Positions 1 through 9,557 of a stretch of DNA of 64,000 bases are shown here, in pieces. The stretch is from Deltaproteobacteria bacterium (lineage in GTDB: Bacteria > Desulfobacterota > DSM-4660 > Desulfatiglandales > HGW-15). Made by a program: the position numbers and the translations under genes. The notes beneath the pieces are model-generated. The model was not told the DNA's origin, did no database searches, and saw nothing but the letters and a program-made list of their open reading frames with translations. Positions within the stretch are counted from its first letter, which is position 1. Each line of letters starts with the position of its first letter. Where the stretch lies: positions 62,001 through 126,000 of the forward strand of contig JAGVAP010000132.1 in NCBI GenBank assembly GCA_020060215.1, given 5' to 3'.

Positions 1-1968
1 ATCAACCGGTACATGTATGAGGATGACCGGATGCGGTCCGGGAAGGGCTCCAGACTGAGGTCCGACCTGATCCGGGACGTGCTCTTCGCCCCTGAGCTGC
101 GGCCCTCGGTCTCTTCCGATCTGGTCAGGGTGTTTGAACGGAAACGGAAGCGTGTTGCCGTCGGCTATGCTCCGGACACGCCTCAGGACCTCCTGGAGTG
201 GGTAAAAGAGCGCGTGCTGATCCCGTGGGCCGAGTGGGAAACCCTCCTGGAGGCCGTTCGGAGGGATCATGGCATCGACCCTGACGCCATCCTCTCTCCC
301 ATCGGACGAAAACTGATCCGGATCCTCCCGCCCCGGGCTGCCGGTCCCCTGGTCGGTTCCGTCGAGCAGTTCCCCGACCTCCTGAAGGGGTTCTACGAGG
401 GAGAAGAGGTGGCCACGGCGCCCGTCGCGCCTGCCGAAACAGATCCTGTCTCGCGCCCGCGAGATCCCTCGAAGCCGGACGCCGATGACACCTTCACCTC
501 CCTCCTCTCCAGCTGGCTCTCCTTCCTGGGGCCGGCGACCCCCGACCATCTTCAAACGACCTTGGGGTTGGACCCGGTTCGGCTCGAGGCGGCGTTGGGG
601 GATCTTGCAGATGCCGAGAGGCTCGTTACCGGCGCGCTGATCAAGGACTCCACCGAAGAAACCCTCTGCGACGCCGAGAATTTTGAAATCCTCCTCAGGA
701 TGGCCCGTGCGGAGGCGCGGCCCGCATTCGAGCCGCTGCAGCCGCAGCAGCTCCAGCTCTTCCTGGCCATGCACCAGGGACTCGTGCGCAGGCAGACCGG
801 CACAGACGCGCTCTTCCGGAGGCTCGAGCAGCTTATGTGCTACTGTGCACCTGCAGGCGCATGGGAGTCGGAGATCCTTCCCGCCCGGATGGGAGGGTAC
901 GACCCTTCGTGGCTCGACTCCATCCTCCAGACGAGCGACCTGGCCTGGCGAGGCGGGGAGAATCGCCGGGTCTGCTTTTTCTTCAAGAACGACCTGGACC
1001 TGATCGGACCCGGGGCAGGGGAAAAGCCCCTGGATGAGACCGGCCCCCGGGGTTTGTTCCCGGACGCGAGGGCGAAGTACGACTTCTCGACCCTCCTCAG
1101 GATGACGGGATCGAGACCCTCGGAGCTGTCCGAGAGACTCTGGGCCGGAGTGTGGAAGGGCAGGCTGAGCAACGATTCTTTCATGGCCCTTCGCCGAGGT
1201 ATCGAGAGCGGCTTCGAGGTGTTTGAATCAGCGATGCAGGAACGGCAGGGGGTTCAAGCCGGCCTCCGGTCCCGCTTCTCACGTTGGAGGGCGGGCCTCC
1301 CCTTCCCGGGGAACTGGTACCTGCTGGCCGCACCGCCCATGGAAGAAGACCTGATCGGGAAGGAGGAGCGGAACAAGGACCGGGCGCGGATCCTGCTCGA
1401 CCGCTACGGGATCCTCTTCAAGGAACTGCTCCGGAACGAGCTTCCTCCGTTTCGCTGGTCATCGGTCTTTCGGGCGCTCCGGTTGATGGAGCTTTCCGGG
1501 GAGGTGCTGACCGGGTATTTTTTTCATGGGATCCCCGGTCCTCAATTCATCTCCCACGAGGCCTTTCGGGCCCTTCAGAGGATCTCGGGGGAAGATTCCG
1601 TTTACTGGATCTCCGCCACCGACCCCGCCTCCCTGTGCGGAGTCCCCCTGCCGCCCCTGAAAGGGAGGTTCCCCAGGAGGTTGGCAGGGACTCACCTCGT
1701 CTACAGGGGAGACCTTCCGCTCCTGGTTTCCCATCAGAACGGCAAGAAACTCACCTTCCAAGTTCCGCCGGACGATCCCTCCGTCCCGGCCTGCCTCGAG
1801 TTCCTCCGTCTCCTCTTGAACCGGAGCTTCCAGCCCCTGCGCCGTATCGCCGTTGAAAGCATCAATGGGAGACCCGCAGGGAAGAGCCCCTACCTGGCGG
1901 TCCTGCGCACCCTCTTCGACCTGTCGGTCGATCACCGGAAAGTCATCCTCTACGCCAGACATGCCTGA
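1..1968 (+). CDS. lhr: Lhr-type ATP-dependent helicase, C-terminal part (5' end outside window)
   Basis: The frame is open from base 1, with four sense codons before the first ATG at 13, so this is the 3' part of a longer gene. No helicase motor motifs (Walker A, DEAH) are present. The visible 655 codons match the C-terminal region of large helicase-related (Lhr) proteins: a winged-helix segment around residues 165-215 of the visible part (SWLSFLGPATPDHL), then the long C-terminal domain with the ISATDPASLCGV segment near 540. Lhr proteins are DNA-repair 3'-5' helicases with a C-terminal domain of roughly this size. The family call rests on general resemblance, so another Lhr subfamily member is possible. 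The motor domains should lie immediately to the left of the window. Confidence 0.75.
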   Translation: MNRYMYEDDRMRSGKGSRLRSDLIRDVLFAPELRPSVSSDLVRVFERKRKRVAVGYAPDTPQDLLEWVKERVLIPWAEWETLLEAVRRDHGIDPDAILSPIGRKLIRILPPRAAGPLVGSVEQFPDLLKGFYEGEEVATAPVAPAETDPVSRPRDPSKPDADDTFTSLLSSWLSFLGPATPDHLQTTLGLDPVRLEAALGDLADAERLVTGALIKDSTEETLCDAENFEILLRMARAEARPAFEPLQPQQLQLFLAMHQGLVRRQTGTDALFRRLEQLMCYCAPAGAWESEILPARMGGYDPSWLDSILQTSDLAWRGGENRRVCFFFKNDLDLIGPGAGEKPLDETGPRGLFPDARAKYDFSTLLRMTGSRPSELSERLWAGVWKGRLSNDSFMALRRGIESGFEVFESAMQERQGVQAGLRSRFSRWRAGLPFPGNWYLLAAPPMEEDLIGKEERNKDRARILLDRYGILFKELLRNELPPFRWSSVFRALRLMELSGEVLTGYFFHGIPGPQFISHEAFRALQRISGEDSVYWISATDPASLCGVPLPPLKGRFPRRLAGTHLVYRGDLPLLVSHQNGKKLTFQVPPDDPSVPACLEFLRLLLNRSFQPLRRIAVESINGRPAGKSPYLAVLRTLFDLSVDHRKVILYARHA

Positions 1969-2133
1969 AGGCTCCTAGGCCGCGCCCCCCCTCCTCCTCA
2001 TTTCTCCTGAACTCCACCAGAGCTTTGTCGTTCACGATCCACGCTTCACGTTCACGGTTCCACGATCTCCCCAAACCTTGACCTCACCCCAAGAGCGCTT
2101 ATCATTTATTCATCATTGAATTGAGGAGCGATT

Positions 2134-2514
2134 ATGGAGCGGAAGTGTCGGGGCCAAGTCTGCCTGGAATCGTGGGGTTCCGATGTCCAATGGACACGCT
2201 TCGGAAAGACCTGGCGCCCTCCCACGGATGTGTACGAGACCGACCTCAACATCGTGATCAAGGTCGAGCTGGCGGGGATGACCGAGGATGAGTTCGTGAT
2301 CCGTTTCGAGGGCCCCAACCTCGTTATCGCCGGCACCAGGCGCGACGTGACCCTGAAGCTGAGATATCGGCAGATGGAGATCTTCTGCGGGGATTTTCGC
2401 ACCAGTGTACCTGTGGAGGACATCGTCGACAAGAACGGGGTCACCGCCTCTTACGCGGACGGGTTCCTGATGGTGGTGCTGCCCAAGACGGGTACCCCGC
2501 TCAATCGGGAGTAA
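2134..2514 (+). CDS. Hsp20/alpha-crystallin small heat-shock protein
   Basis: A 126-residue protein with a single alpha-crystallin domain (about residues 30-120). It begins at the PPTDVYETD strand, has the VKVELAGM segment typical of Hsp20, and ends with the A-x-x-x-x-G-F-L-x-V-x-L-P-K strand (ADGFLMVVLPK). Family members are ATP-independent holdases that bind unfolding proteins in the cytoplasm. The N-terminal arm is short and contains two Cys (5 and 10), and the usual C-terminal I-x-I/V tail is missing, so large oligomers may be reduced. The start has GAGGAG a few bases upstream. It lies 81 bp before lon on the same strand, which suggests a joint proteostasis unit. Confidence 0.9.
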   Translation: MERKCRGQVCLESWGSDVQWTRFGKTWRPPTDVYETDLNIVIKVELAGMTEDEFVIRFEGPNLVIAGTRRDVTLKLRYRQMEIFCGDFRTSVPVEDIVDKNGVTASYADGFLMVVLPKTGTPLNRE

Positions 2515-2595
2515 TTCTCTTGCGGCGGCCGAAGCGGCCCGTTCTTGGACGCAAACGCTTCGCTCGTATTCCGCCCTCATGCAAGGAGGAAGAAA

Positions 2596-5040
2596 ATGCC
2601 GGCATCTGCGGCAGCCAACAAGCCGAACGACCCAGGGGGGGAGCAACATACCATGTCGCACCTGATCCCTGAGGAGTTGCCTATTCTGCCCGTGAGGGGT
2701 CTCGTCGTCTACCCGATGATGACCATCCCTCTAACGATCGGACAGCCTCGATCCATTCGACTGGTCGACGAGGTGGTCGTGGGTGACCGCCTCATCGGGC
2801 TGTTTGCATCCAAAGACCCTGCGGTGGAGCAGCCGTCGCCCGACCAGCTCTACACCATGGGCACGCTCGCCATGGTCCACCGCCTGATCAAGGCGCCCGA
2901 TGGGACCATGCGGGTCCTCTGCCACGGCGTGAAGCGGATCCGCATCGAACACTGGGCCACGGAGGAGCCGTTCCTCAAGGCCAAGGTATCCGAGGTGCCT
3001 GAACCTGCTGCGAGGGGGGGGGTGGAGACGGAGGCCCTGACACGCAACGTGATGGACCTCTTCAGCCGCCTCGTGGCCCTCATGCCGAACCTGCCCGAAG
3101 AGCTGATCACGGCGGCCTCCAACCTCGACGACCCGCTCCAACTGGCTTACCTGGTGAGCACCAGCATCCGCATGGAGATCACCGAGGCGCAGGCCATCCT
3201 GGAGATCGACCTGGTGACGGACAAACTGAGGCGTCTCTACTCCATCCTCCTGCGCGAGCTGGAGGTACTCGAACTGGGCAAGAAGATCGAAAACGAAGCC
3301 CAGTCGGAGATCGGAAAGGTGCAGCGCGAGTACTACCTGAGGGAGCAGCTCAAGGCCATCTACAAGGAGCTCGGCGAAGGGGGAGAGCAGCTGGCCGAGG
3401 TCGAGGACCTGCGCAAGAAGATCGAGGAAGCGCGAATGCACGAGGAGGCCGAAAAGGAAGCCATGCGGGAGTTGACCCGCATGGAGAGGCTCTCCCCTTC
3501 CTCCCCGGAGTACGGTGTGATCCGCAATTACCTGGATTGGATGATCTCGCTTCCCTGGGCCGTCTCCACCGAAGACGTGCTCGACATCGCCCATGCCCGG
3601 AGCATCCTGGACGAGGACCACTATGACCTCGAGAAGATCAAGGATCGCATCCTGGAGTTTCTCTCCATCCGGAAGCTGCGGTTGGAGAGGGTGGAGGAGC
3701 GAAAGAACGAACCGGCCGCGTCCGATCAGATCCGGCGGGAGCGCGAAGGGGTGATCCTCTGTTTCGTAGGCCCACCCGGCGTCGGGAAGACGTCCCTGGG
3801 GCAGTCCATTGCGCGGGCGCTGGGCCGAAAGTTCATGAGGATGAGTCTCGGCGGGGTGCATGACGAGGCCGAGGTCCGGGGCCACCGCCGGACCTATATC
3901 GGCGCCATGCCCGGGAGGATCATCCAGGCCATGCGGCGGGTGGGTTCCAAGAATCCGGTGATCATGCTGGACGAGGTGGACAAGCTGGGCGCAGACTGGC
4001 GGGGGGATCCTTCTTCGGCCCTCCTGGAGGTGCTCGACCCGGAGCAGAACCGCGATTTCCGGGACAACTACCTGGACGTCTCCTTTGACCTGAGCCAGGT
4101 GATGTTTATCACCACGGCCAATGTCCTGGACACCATTCCGGGCCCCCTGCGGGACCGTATGGAGATCCTGGAGCTGTCGGGATACACCGACGAGGAGAAG
4201 CTGCATATCGCGAAGGGATACCTGGTCCAGAGACAGATCCTCGAAAACGGGCTGCGTTCCGGAGAAGTGACCTTCAGCGATGAGGCGATCCTGCGAATCA
4301 TTCGCGATTACACCCGGGAGTCAGGGGTCCGGAACCTCGAGCGCAAGATCGGCGCAGTGTGCAGGAAGGTCGCCACCCGGATCGCCGAGGGGAAGGTCCG
4401 GTCGGCCCACGTCGATCCGTCGGACGTCTCGGAGTATCTGGGCAAACCGGGCTTCTTCTTCGAGGCGGCCGAACGGACCGAGATCCCCGGCGTTGCCACA
4501 GGTCTTGCGGTCACGCCGGTCGGAGGGGAGATCCTGTTCGTGGAAGCGGCCAAGATGCCGGGGCAGAAGGCATTGACCATCACGGGACAGCTGGGAGAGG
4601 TCATGAGGGAGTCCGCACAGGCCGCTCTGAGCCTGATCCGCTCCCAGGCGGGCAAGCTGGATTTCGACCCCGGCTTCTTCAGCACGAGCGACATCCATAT
4701 CCACGTGCCGACCGGCGCGGTGCCCAAGGACGGCCCTTCGGCCGGGGTGACGATTGCGACGGCCCTGGCCTCCCTCTTGACGGGCCGTCCTGTGAGGGCG
4801 GACGTGGGGATGACCGGCGAGATCACGCTGCGGGGGCAGGTGCTCCCGGTCGGAGGGATCAAGGAGAAGGTCCTGGCCGCGCACAGGGCGGGGCTCCGGA
4901 TCGTGATCCTTCCCAAGCGAAACGAGAAGGATCTGGACGATCTGCCGGAGGAGGTGAGGAAGGAGATGCAGTTCATCCTCGCCGACCGGGCCGAGGAGGT
5001 GCTCACGGCCGCGCTGAGGAACGAACACAGACAGAACTAA
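2596..5040 (+). CDS. lon: ATP-dependent Lon protease (endopeptidase La)
   Basis: An 814-residue LonA-type protease, full length for the family. It has an N-terminal substrate-binding LON domain (about 27-215) starting [13 protein letters not shown], a coiled middle region, then an AAA+ module with Walker A GPPGVGKT at 392-399, Walker B IMLDEVDK and a sensor-1 region. The C-terminal protease domain has the Ser-Lys dyad in PKDGPSAG (Ser-715) and GGIKEK (Lys-758). It degrades misfolded and regulatory proteins in the cytosol. I chose the ATG at 2596 because AAGGAGG lies 6 bases before it; an upstream TTG at 2545 is in frame but lacks a ribosome site. The stop overlaps the convergent cupin gene by 4 bp. 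Confidence 0.97.
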   Translation: MPASAAANKPNDPGGEQHTMSHLIPEELPILPVRGLVVYPMMTIPLTIGQPRSIRLVDEVVVGDRLIGLFASKDPAVEQPSPDQLYTMGTLAMVHRLIKAPDGTMRVLCHGVKRIRIEHWATEEPFLKAKVSEVPEPAARGGVETEALTRNVMDLFSRLVALMPNLPEELITAASNLDDPLQLAYLVSTSIRMEITEAQAILEIDLVTDKLRRLYSILLRELEVLELGKKIENEAQSEIGKVQREYYLREQLKAIYKELGEGGEQLAEVEDLRKKIEEARMHEEAEKEAMRELTRMERLSPSSPEYGVIRNYLDWMISLPWAVSTEDVLDIAHARSILDEDHYDLEKIKDRILEFLSIRKLRLERVEERKNEPAASDQIRREREGVILCFVGPPGVGKTSLGQSIARALGRKFMRMSLGGVHDEAEVRGHRRTYIGAMPGRIIQAMRRVGSKNPVIMLDEVDKLGADWRGDPSSALLEVLDPEQNRDFRDNYLDVSFDLSQVMFITTANVLDTIPGPLRDRMEILELSGYTDEEKLHIAKGYLVQRQILENGLRSGEVTFSDEAILRIIRDYTRESGVRNLERKIGAVCRKVATRIAEGKVRSAHVDPSDVSEYLGKPGFFFEAAERTEIPGVATGLAVTPVGGEILFVEAAKMPGQKALTITGQLGEVMRESAQAALSLIRSQAGKLDFDPGFFSTSDIHIHVPTGAVPKDGPSAGVTIATALASLLTGRPVRADVGMTGEITLRGQVLPVGGIKEKVLAAHRAGLRIVILPKRNEKDLDDLPEEVRKEMQFILADRAEEVLTAALRNEHRQN

Positions 5041-5375
5041 CCCTTCCGCAACATGGTCAGGAGCATCCTGAAACGCTTCTCGGCCCGGACCGCGTGCGGT
5101 ACGCCGGCGGGCATGAGCACGAGCTGCCCGCCGGCGACAATAACGGGTTTTCCCCCGATCACGAACTCGCCTTCCCCCTCGATCACCTGGACCAGCGCGT
5201 CAAAGGGCGCGGTGTGCTCGCTCAAGCCCTGGCCCCCGTCAAAGGCAAACAGGGTGACGGTGCCGGCGCTGTTTTCGATCAGGGTCCGGCTCACGACCGC
5301 CCCTTCGCCATAGTTCACGAGCCCCGACAGGTCGTAGGGCTGCGCCCCCTGAATCCTAGGTTTTTCTTCGGCCAT
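5037..5375 (-). CDS. Small single-domain cupin protein
   Basis: A 112-residue protein that is a single cupin barrel. The motif-1-like region [19 protein letters not shown] has only one His plus a Glu, and the motif-2-like region ends in PAGVPHAV with one His. Metal binding is therefore likely but with a reduced ligand set. Proteins of this size and pattern are often annotated as cupin-domain proteins of unknown substrate. The gene is convergent with lon and overlaps its stop by 4 bp. AAGGAAAGGAAG precedes the ATG. No function beyond the fold can be assigned. Confidence 0.85.
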   Translation of the reverse strand: MAEEKPRIQGAQPYDLSGLVNYGEGAVVSRTLIENSAGTVTLFAFDGGQGLSEHTAPFDALVQVIEGEGEFVIGGKPVIVAGGQLVLMPAGVPHAVRAEKRFRMLLTMLRKG

Positions 5376-5626
5376 CTTCCTTTCCTTTCCAGCCGCACCG
5401 CTCTGCGGCTTTGCTTCTCTTTAACCGTCACGTAAAGGATAGCTACAGATCGCCCTCTTGTCATCCTCACCTCTTTCCAAAGCCCGCTGGACCCGTTCAG
5501 AGGAATCGCTTGATTCACCGGCCTGCCCCCATTATATTTGCTGTGACTGAATGAGGTTGTCGGGTCATTCCTGGACGTCATGGCCGGGAATATTAGAAAA
5601 GTCTTGTATCCCAGATCGGAGGCAGC

Positions 5627-6508
5627 GTGAAAACCAAGTTTTTCGTCATCGGGGCGTCGGTGTTCGTGATCCTGGCGGGAGCCGCGATCTTTTATTTCCT
5701 CTTGGCGGGCGGGTCCGGCGGAAAGGCCCTGGCCAGCGTGAACGGGGAGAAGATTACCGTTGAGCAGTTTCTCCAGGAGGTGGAAAAGGTAGAGGAACCG
5801 ACGCGCGGGATGGTCAAGGAGAACCCCGCCGAATTCCTGGACATGATGATCATGAAAGCCCTCGTCCTCCAGGAGGCAAGAAAGCAGGGCTTCCACCCCG
5901 GCAAGGAAGAGAAAGGGGAAGAAGGGGCCATCCAGGGCTTCCTGCAGAAGAAGTTCTCCTCTCCGCCCGCCGTGAGCAAGGAAGAAGTGGACGAGTTTTA
6001 CGAACTGTACAAGGAACAGCTGGGTGGAGCAAACCGCGAGCAGATCGCACCCATGCTCGAGCAGGTCATCCAGCAGCAGAAGCAGGAACAGGAGTACGTC
6101 CGCTACCTCCAGGAGATCCGGGACAGGGCGGCGGTCGAGATCAACAAGGAACGCCTCGAAGCGATCACCCCGAAACCCTCGCCCGAAGCGGCCACCAACA
6201 CCCCGGAGGAACTCGCCGGCGCCCTCAAGAGCGGCAAGCCGGTGCTGGTCGATTTCGGGGCCAACTCATGCCCCCCCTGCCGACAGCTGCGCCCGATCCT
6301 CGATGAGATCAGGAAAGAACAGGCAGGGAGGCTGGAGGTCCTGGTGATCGACGTCTACAAGCATCAGAACCTCGCCGGTGACTACGGCATCCAGGTCATC
6401 CCCACCCTGGTCTTCTTCGACGCGAACGGTAAGGAAGTTCTACGCCAGCAGGGATTCATGCCCAAGACCGTTCTGATGGAGCAACTGGCCAAGATCGGGG
6501 TGAGCTAG
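5627..6508 (+). CDS. Membrane-anchored fusion: SurA/PpiC-type N-domain plus thioredoxin (CPPC)
   Basis: A 293-residue protein with one N-terminal membrane segment (about 5-27), so the rest should face the periplasm. Residues 33-175 resemble the N-terminal chaperone helix region of SurA/PpiC/PrsA foldases (LASVNGEKITVEQFLQEV is the typical start). No parvulin catalytic domain follows. Residues 190-293 are a thioredoxin fold with active site CPPC (215-218) and the cis-Pro segment VIPTL. It may be a periplasmic thiol-disulfide enzyme with its own substrate-holding arm. The start is GTG with CGGAGG upstream. It precedes thioredoxin reductase, which is cytosolic, so the two would need a transmembrane electron carrier if they work together. 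Confidence 0.8.
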   Translation: MKTKFFVIGASVFVILAGAAIFYFLLAGGSGGKALASVNGEKITVEQFLQEVEKVEEPTRGMVKENPAEFLDMMIMKALVLQEARKQGFHPGKEEKGEEGAIQGFLQKKFSSPPAVSKEEVDEFYELYKEQLGGANREQIAPMLEQVIQQQKQEQEYVRYLQEIRDRAAVEINKERLEAITPKPSPEAATNTPEELAGALKSGKPVLVDFGANSCPPCRQLRPILDEIRKEQAGRLEVLVIDVYKHQNLAGDYGIQVIPTLVFFDANGKEVLRQQGFMPKTVLMEQLAKIGVS

Positions 6509-6514
6509 TGCTCT

Positions 6515-6537
6515 TCCGGAGCGTCTACCGCTCCGGA
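6515..6537 (+). terminator. Perfect inverted repeat between the thioredoxin fusion and trxB
   Basis: Nine-base arms TCCGGAGCG and CGCTCCGGA flank a 5-base loop, giving a strong hairpin just after the stop codon at 6508. There is no T run, so it may be a weak terminator, a processing site or an mRNA stabiliser, not a canonical intrinsic terminator. Confidence 0.45.
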
Positions 6538-6587
6538 TTCGTGCGGTGAGATTTCAGGAATCAGCCTGAATTCAGAAGGAGTTCGAT

Positions 6588-7568
6588 ATGGATCCCAACG
6601 ACATCCATGATGTGATCATCCTGGGAGGAGGACCCGCGGGCCTTAGCGCAGGGATCTACGCCCTTCGCGCGACCTTGAAGACCGCCCTGGTTGAGAAAGG
6701 GCTTCCCGGCGGACAGATCGCCCTGACCGATACGGTGGAAAACTACCCCGGTTTTGAAAGCATTACCGGTATGGAGCTTTGCCAGAGGTTCCTGGATCAT
6801 GCCAAGTCCTATGGTCTCGAGGTCATACAGCAGGAAGCCACGGCGGTTGAACCGGGAATCGAATACCATAGCGTCCAACTGGCAGACGGCAGGACGCTGC
6901 GCTCCCACGCCGTGATCCTGGCGGTCGGAGGCTCCCACCGGAAGCTGAACGCACCGGGTGAAGATGATTATCTCGGCAAGGGCGTATCCTACTGTGCCAC
7001 CTGCGACGGTTTCTTCTATCGGGATAAAACGGTCGTGGTCGTGGGCGGCGGGGATACGGCTGCCGAAGAGGCCCTTTACCTGGCCAAGATCGCGGAGAAG
7101 GTCTACCTCGTTCACCGCCGCGACGAACTTCGGGCGAGCAGGATCCTGCAGCAGCGGCTCCTGGCGGAGTGCAAGATCGAGATCCTGTGGAACACGGTGG
7201 TGACCGCCATCAACGCGGATGCGGAAGGCGTGAACGGTATCGAACTGAAGGACGTCCGGACCGGCCAGACGCGCACCCTGCCCGCCTACGGCATCTTCAT
7301 ATTTGTGGGGTTCCTCCCCAACCGGTCGCTGGTGCCTGCCGGAGTCAAGTTGAATGCCGAAGGGTATGTCATGGCCGACGAGAAGTGCGAAACCAGTATC
7401 CCCGGGATCTTTGTCGTAGGCGACCTGAGAGAGAAGTACGCCAAGCAGATCGTGCTGGCCGCCGCAGACGGCTGCACCGCCGCCCTCGCCGCCGCCCACT
7501 ACGTGGAAGGCAAGAAGTCCGCCGCAGTGTGCGCCGTTCCTCCTTCCACGCAAACCGTCTCCGGTTGA
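6588..7568 (+). CDS. trxB: Thioredoxin reductase (TrxB-type FAD/NAD(P)H oxidoreductase)
   Basis: A 326-residue low-molecular-weight thioredoxin reductase family protein. FAD is bound by GGGPAG near residues 13-18, the redox pair is CATC at 136-139, and NAD(P)H is bound by VVGGGDTAAEEA followed by HRRDELRAS. The C-terminal FAD motif is VVGDLREKYAKQ. The HRR sequence after the second Rossmann fold is the usual NADPH-type signature. It would reduce thioredoxin-like proteins in the cytosol. AGAAGGAG lies just before the ATG. It sits 80 bp after a thioredoxin-domain gene and 5 bp before a J-domain gene, suggesting a thiol/folding operon. Confidence 0.93.
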   Translation: MDPNDIHDVIILGGGPAGLSAGIYALRATLKTALVEKGLPGGQIALTDTVENYPGFESITGMELCQRFLDHAKSYGLEVIQQEATAVEPGIEYHSVQLADGRTLRSHAVILAVGGSHRKLNAPGEDDYLGKGVSYCATCDGFFYRDKTVVVVGGGDTAAEEALYLAKIAEKVYLVHRRDELRASRILQQRLLAECKIEILWNTVVTAINADAEGVNGIELKDVRTGQTRTLPAYGIFIFVGFLPNRSLVPAGVKLNAEGYVMADEKCETSIPGIFVVGDLREKYAKQIVLAAADGCTAALAAAHYVEGKKSAAVCAVPPSTQTVSG

Positions 7569-7573
7569 GGGAC

Positions 7574-7927
7574 ATGAGCAAGTATCGGGAGATTACCGAA
7601 GCGAGGACATTGCTGGAGTTGCCTGAATCGGCGACCCTGGAAGAGGTCAAGTCCCATTACAGGATGCTCCTCACCAGGTGGCACCCCGACAGAAGCGGCG
7701 GCCGGAACAGGGAGCAATGCAACGACATGACGCGAAGAATCATAGCGGCTTACAGGACCCTCGTCGCCTACTGTGCCGAATACAGATTTTCTTTTGCGGA
7801 ACAAGAGGTCAAGAAGTACCTATCACCCGAAGAGTGGTGGTTCGAGCGTTTCAACGATCCTTTACACGGAGGGACGGCGAAAAGCGGTAATCCACGGCAG
7901 TCACCGCACAGGGGGGGAATGAAATGA
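7574..7927 (+). CDS. Small J-domain (DnaJ-like) protein
   Basis: A 117-residue protein whose middle is a J-domain: helix II SHYRMLLTRW, then the HPD tripeptide in WHPDRSGG, followed by helix III. J-domains stimulate the ATPase of an Hsp70 such as DnaK. It has no Gly/Phe region, zinc fingers or client-binding domain, so it resembles short J-proteins with a dedicated partner. The ATG is 5 bp after the trxB stop, so translational coupling is likely. The C-terminal 45 residues (SPEEWWFERF onward) are not recognised. Confidence 0.82.
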   Translation: MSKYREITEARTLLELPESATLEEVKSHYRMLLTRWHPDRSGGRNREQCNDMTRRIIAAYRTLVAYCAEYRFSFAEQEVKKYLSPEEWWFERFNDPLHGGTAKSGNPRQSPHRGGMK

Positions 7928-7989
7928 AGGTCCTGGACGGGCGACCTCTATGAGCTTGCCATGGAAGCCGACAAGGTGATCCCCTCTTC

Positions 7990-9279
7990 ATGAACAGACT
8001 CCTTCAAACCTGGGCCGAGCGGCTCGCGAATGCAGGCAGCCACGCCTCCGACACGCCGGACCAGCGACTCCGCAAAGCCATCCTGGTTTTTCTCGCGAGC
8101 ATCTACGGCATCGCCGGGCTGCTCTGGGGGATCTCGTACATGGCCCTGGACCTGACGATCCCCGCCATGATCCCCCTCGGCTATTCCGTCATCTCCGGGG
8201 CAAGTCTCTACTTCTTCTTCCGCACCAAACAATTCGAACGCTTCCGATTCATCCAGTTGCTGCTGATCCTTTTTCTGCCCTTTCTGGTCCAGTACAGCCT
8301 CGGCGGTTTTTCATCTTCGGGCACCGTGATGATCTGGTCCATCCTCTCCCCCATCGGCGCACTCATGTTTGCAGGAACGCGCCAGGCCCTGTTCTGGTTC
8401 ATCTCCTTCCTGGCCCTCATGCTCGCCTCCGGCATTCTTGCCTTCCGCGTGGAGGGGGATCCCGTCCCTGTTTCCGAGACGACGAAGACCATGTTCTTCA
8501 TCATGAACCTCGGAGGGGTATCCGTCATCTTCTACATCCTCCTTCGCTATTTCGTGCGGGAGCGGGAGCAGGCCATGGCCGTCCTGGATCAGGAACACCG
8601 CAGGGTGGTCCGGGAAAAGGAGCGGCTCGACAAGATCAAGAACGTGATGGCCAACTTCGTGCCGGAGACCATGAAGACGATCATCGAAAAGAATCCCGAA
8701 GAGACGCGCATGGACAGGTATGCTCAGGAAGCGACCGTCCTCTTCCTGGACATCGAAGGGTTTACGAACCTGCTGCAGACCCATTCCACGGAAAGGATCA
8801 CTCGGGCCATCGAGACCTATTTCTCCGTCTTCTACGACATCCTCCAGAAATACGGAGGCGACATTAATGAAACGGCAGGGGACGGCATGATGGTCATTTT
8901 TCTGGAAAGGGATCCCCTCACACGCGCACAAAACGCCATCCAGGCTGCGCGGGAGATCCGGGATCGATGTCTCGCTATATCCAAGTCGAACGAACAGGAC
9001 CTCTTTCCCATCCAGGTGAATATCGGCATCTGTTCGGGGGAGGTGCATATCGGTCCGACCAAGATCAAAGGGACCAGGGGAGACCGCTGGACGTTCACCG
9101 CCTCGGGCCCCGTCACGGTCATGGCTTCGCGGCTGTCCGACTACGCCGACGGCGGGCAGATCCTGGTGGGAGCCGGGACCGCGATGCTTGTCGAAAAGTT
9201 GTTACCCCTGGCGCCGCTCGGTAAGATCGAGTTGAAGAACTTCAAGCACCCCGTGAATGCCTATCAGGTCGTTGGTTAG
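7990..9279 (+). CDS. Membrane-bound class III nucleotide cyclase (adenylate/guanylate cyclase family)
   Basis: A 429-residue protein with about six N-terminal transmembrane helices (roughly 30-188), a short coiled linker (190-225) and a class III cyclase homology domain (about 245-429). The two metal-binding Asp are present: Asp-254 in FLDIEGFTN and Asp-298 in ETAGDGM. The position that sets purine choice carries Glu (294), as in guanylate cyclases. The conserved transition-state Asn of the V-T-N-x-A-x-R motif is replaced by Val in GPVTVMASRL. Product and activity are therefore uncertain. It should sense a membrane or periplasmic cue and make a cyclic nucleotide. No clear ribosome site was seen. 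Confidence 0.85.
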   Translation: MNRLLQTWAERLANAGSHASDTPDQRLRKAILVFLASIYGIAGLLWGISYMALDLTIPAMIPLGYSVISGASLYFFFRTKQFERFRFIQLLLILFLPFLVQYSLGGFSSSGTVMIWSILSPIGALMFAGTRQALFWFISFLALMLASGILAFRVEGDPVPVSETTKTMFFIMNLGGVSVIFYILLRYFVREREQAMAVLDQEHRRVVREKERLDKIKNVMANFVPETMKTIIEKNPEETRMDRYAQEATVLFLDIEGFTNLLQTHSTERITRAIETYFSVFYDILQKYGGDINETAGDGMMVIFLERDPLTRAQNAIQAAREIRDRCLAISKSNEQDLFPIQVNIGICSGEVHIGPTKIKGTRGDRWTFTASGPVTVMASRLSDYADGGQILVGAGTAMLVEKLLPLAPLGKIELKNFKHPVNAYQVVG

Positions 9280-9340
9280 ATCCCAAATCCACCGTCAAAC
9301 TTCCGCCTTGTTCCGTGAAACCTGCCGGTTGGGGGGTTTT

Positions 9341-9469
9341 CCCGATTCACCAGCAGGCGTCAGATGCAAGCAGCGCCCGACAGCCCGAGGAGCGAGTCGT
9401 ACAGGCCGGTACGTCGCAGCGACGAGGGACGAGGGCAACGGTGCAGATGACGCTTGATGGTGAATCGGG
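9341..9469. repeat. Large imperfect hairpin repeat (MITE/REP-like)
   Basis: Arms of 28 bases at 9341-9368 and 9442-9469 are inverted copies with about five mismatches (outer part CCCGATTCACCA / TGGTGAATCGGG). The core has a smaller inverted repeat (CGTAC...GTACG) and the phrase GACGAGGGACGAGGGCAACG. A related core occurs at 55096-55182, so this is a dispersed non-coding element. It fills most of the 278-base gap between the cyclase and the convergent transporter gene and may act as a bidirectional terminator. Confidence 0.7.
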
Positions 9470-9557
9470 GTAGATATCCATGTCTTGACGCCGGAGGCCT
9501 TCCGCGAAAGGACAAAGGCGGGGGGAGGGGGTAAAAGAGGCATTCGGCTGCCCTGGT

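Noticed and set aside
2731..4206. 491-codon minus-strand frame
   Set aside because: It is antisense to lon and has no recognisable domain.
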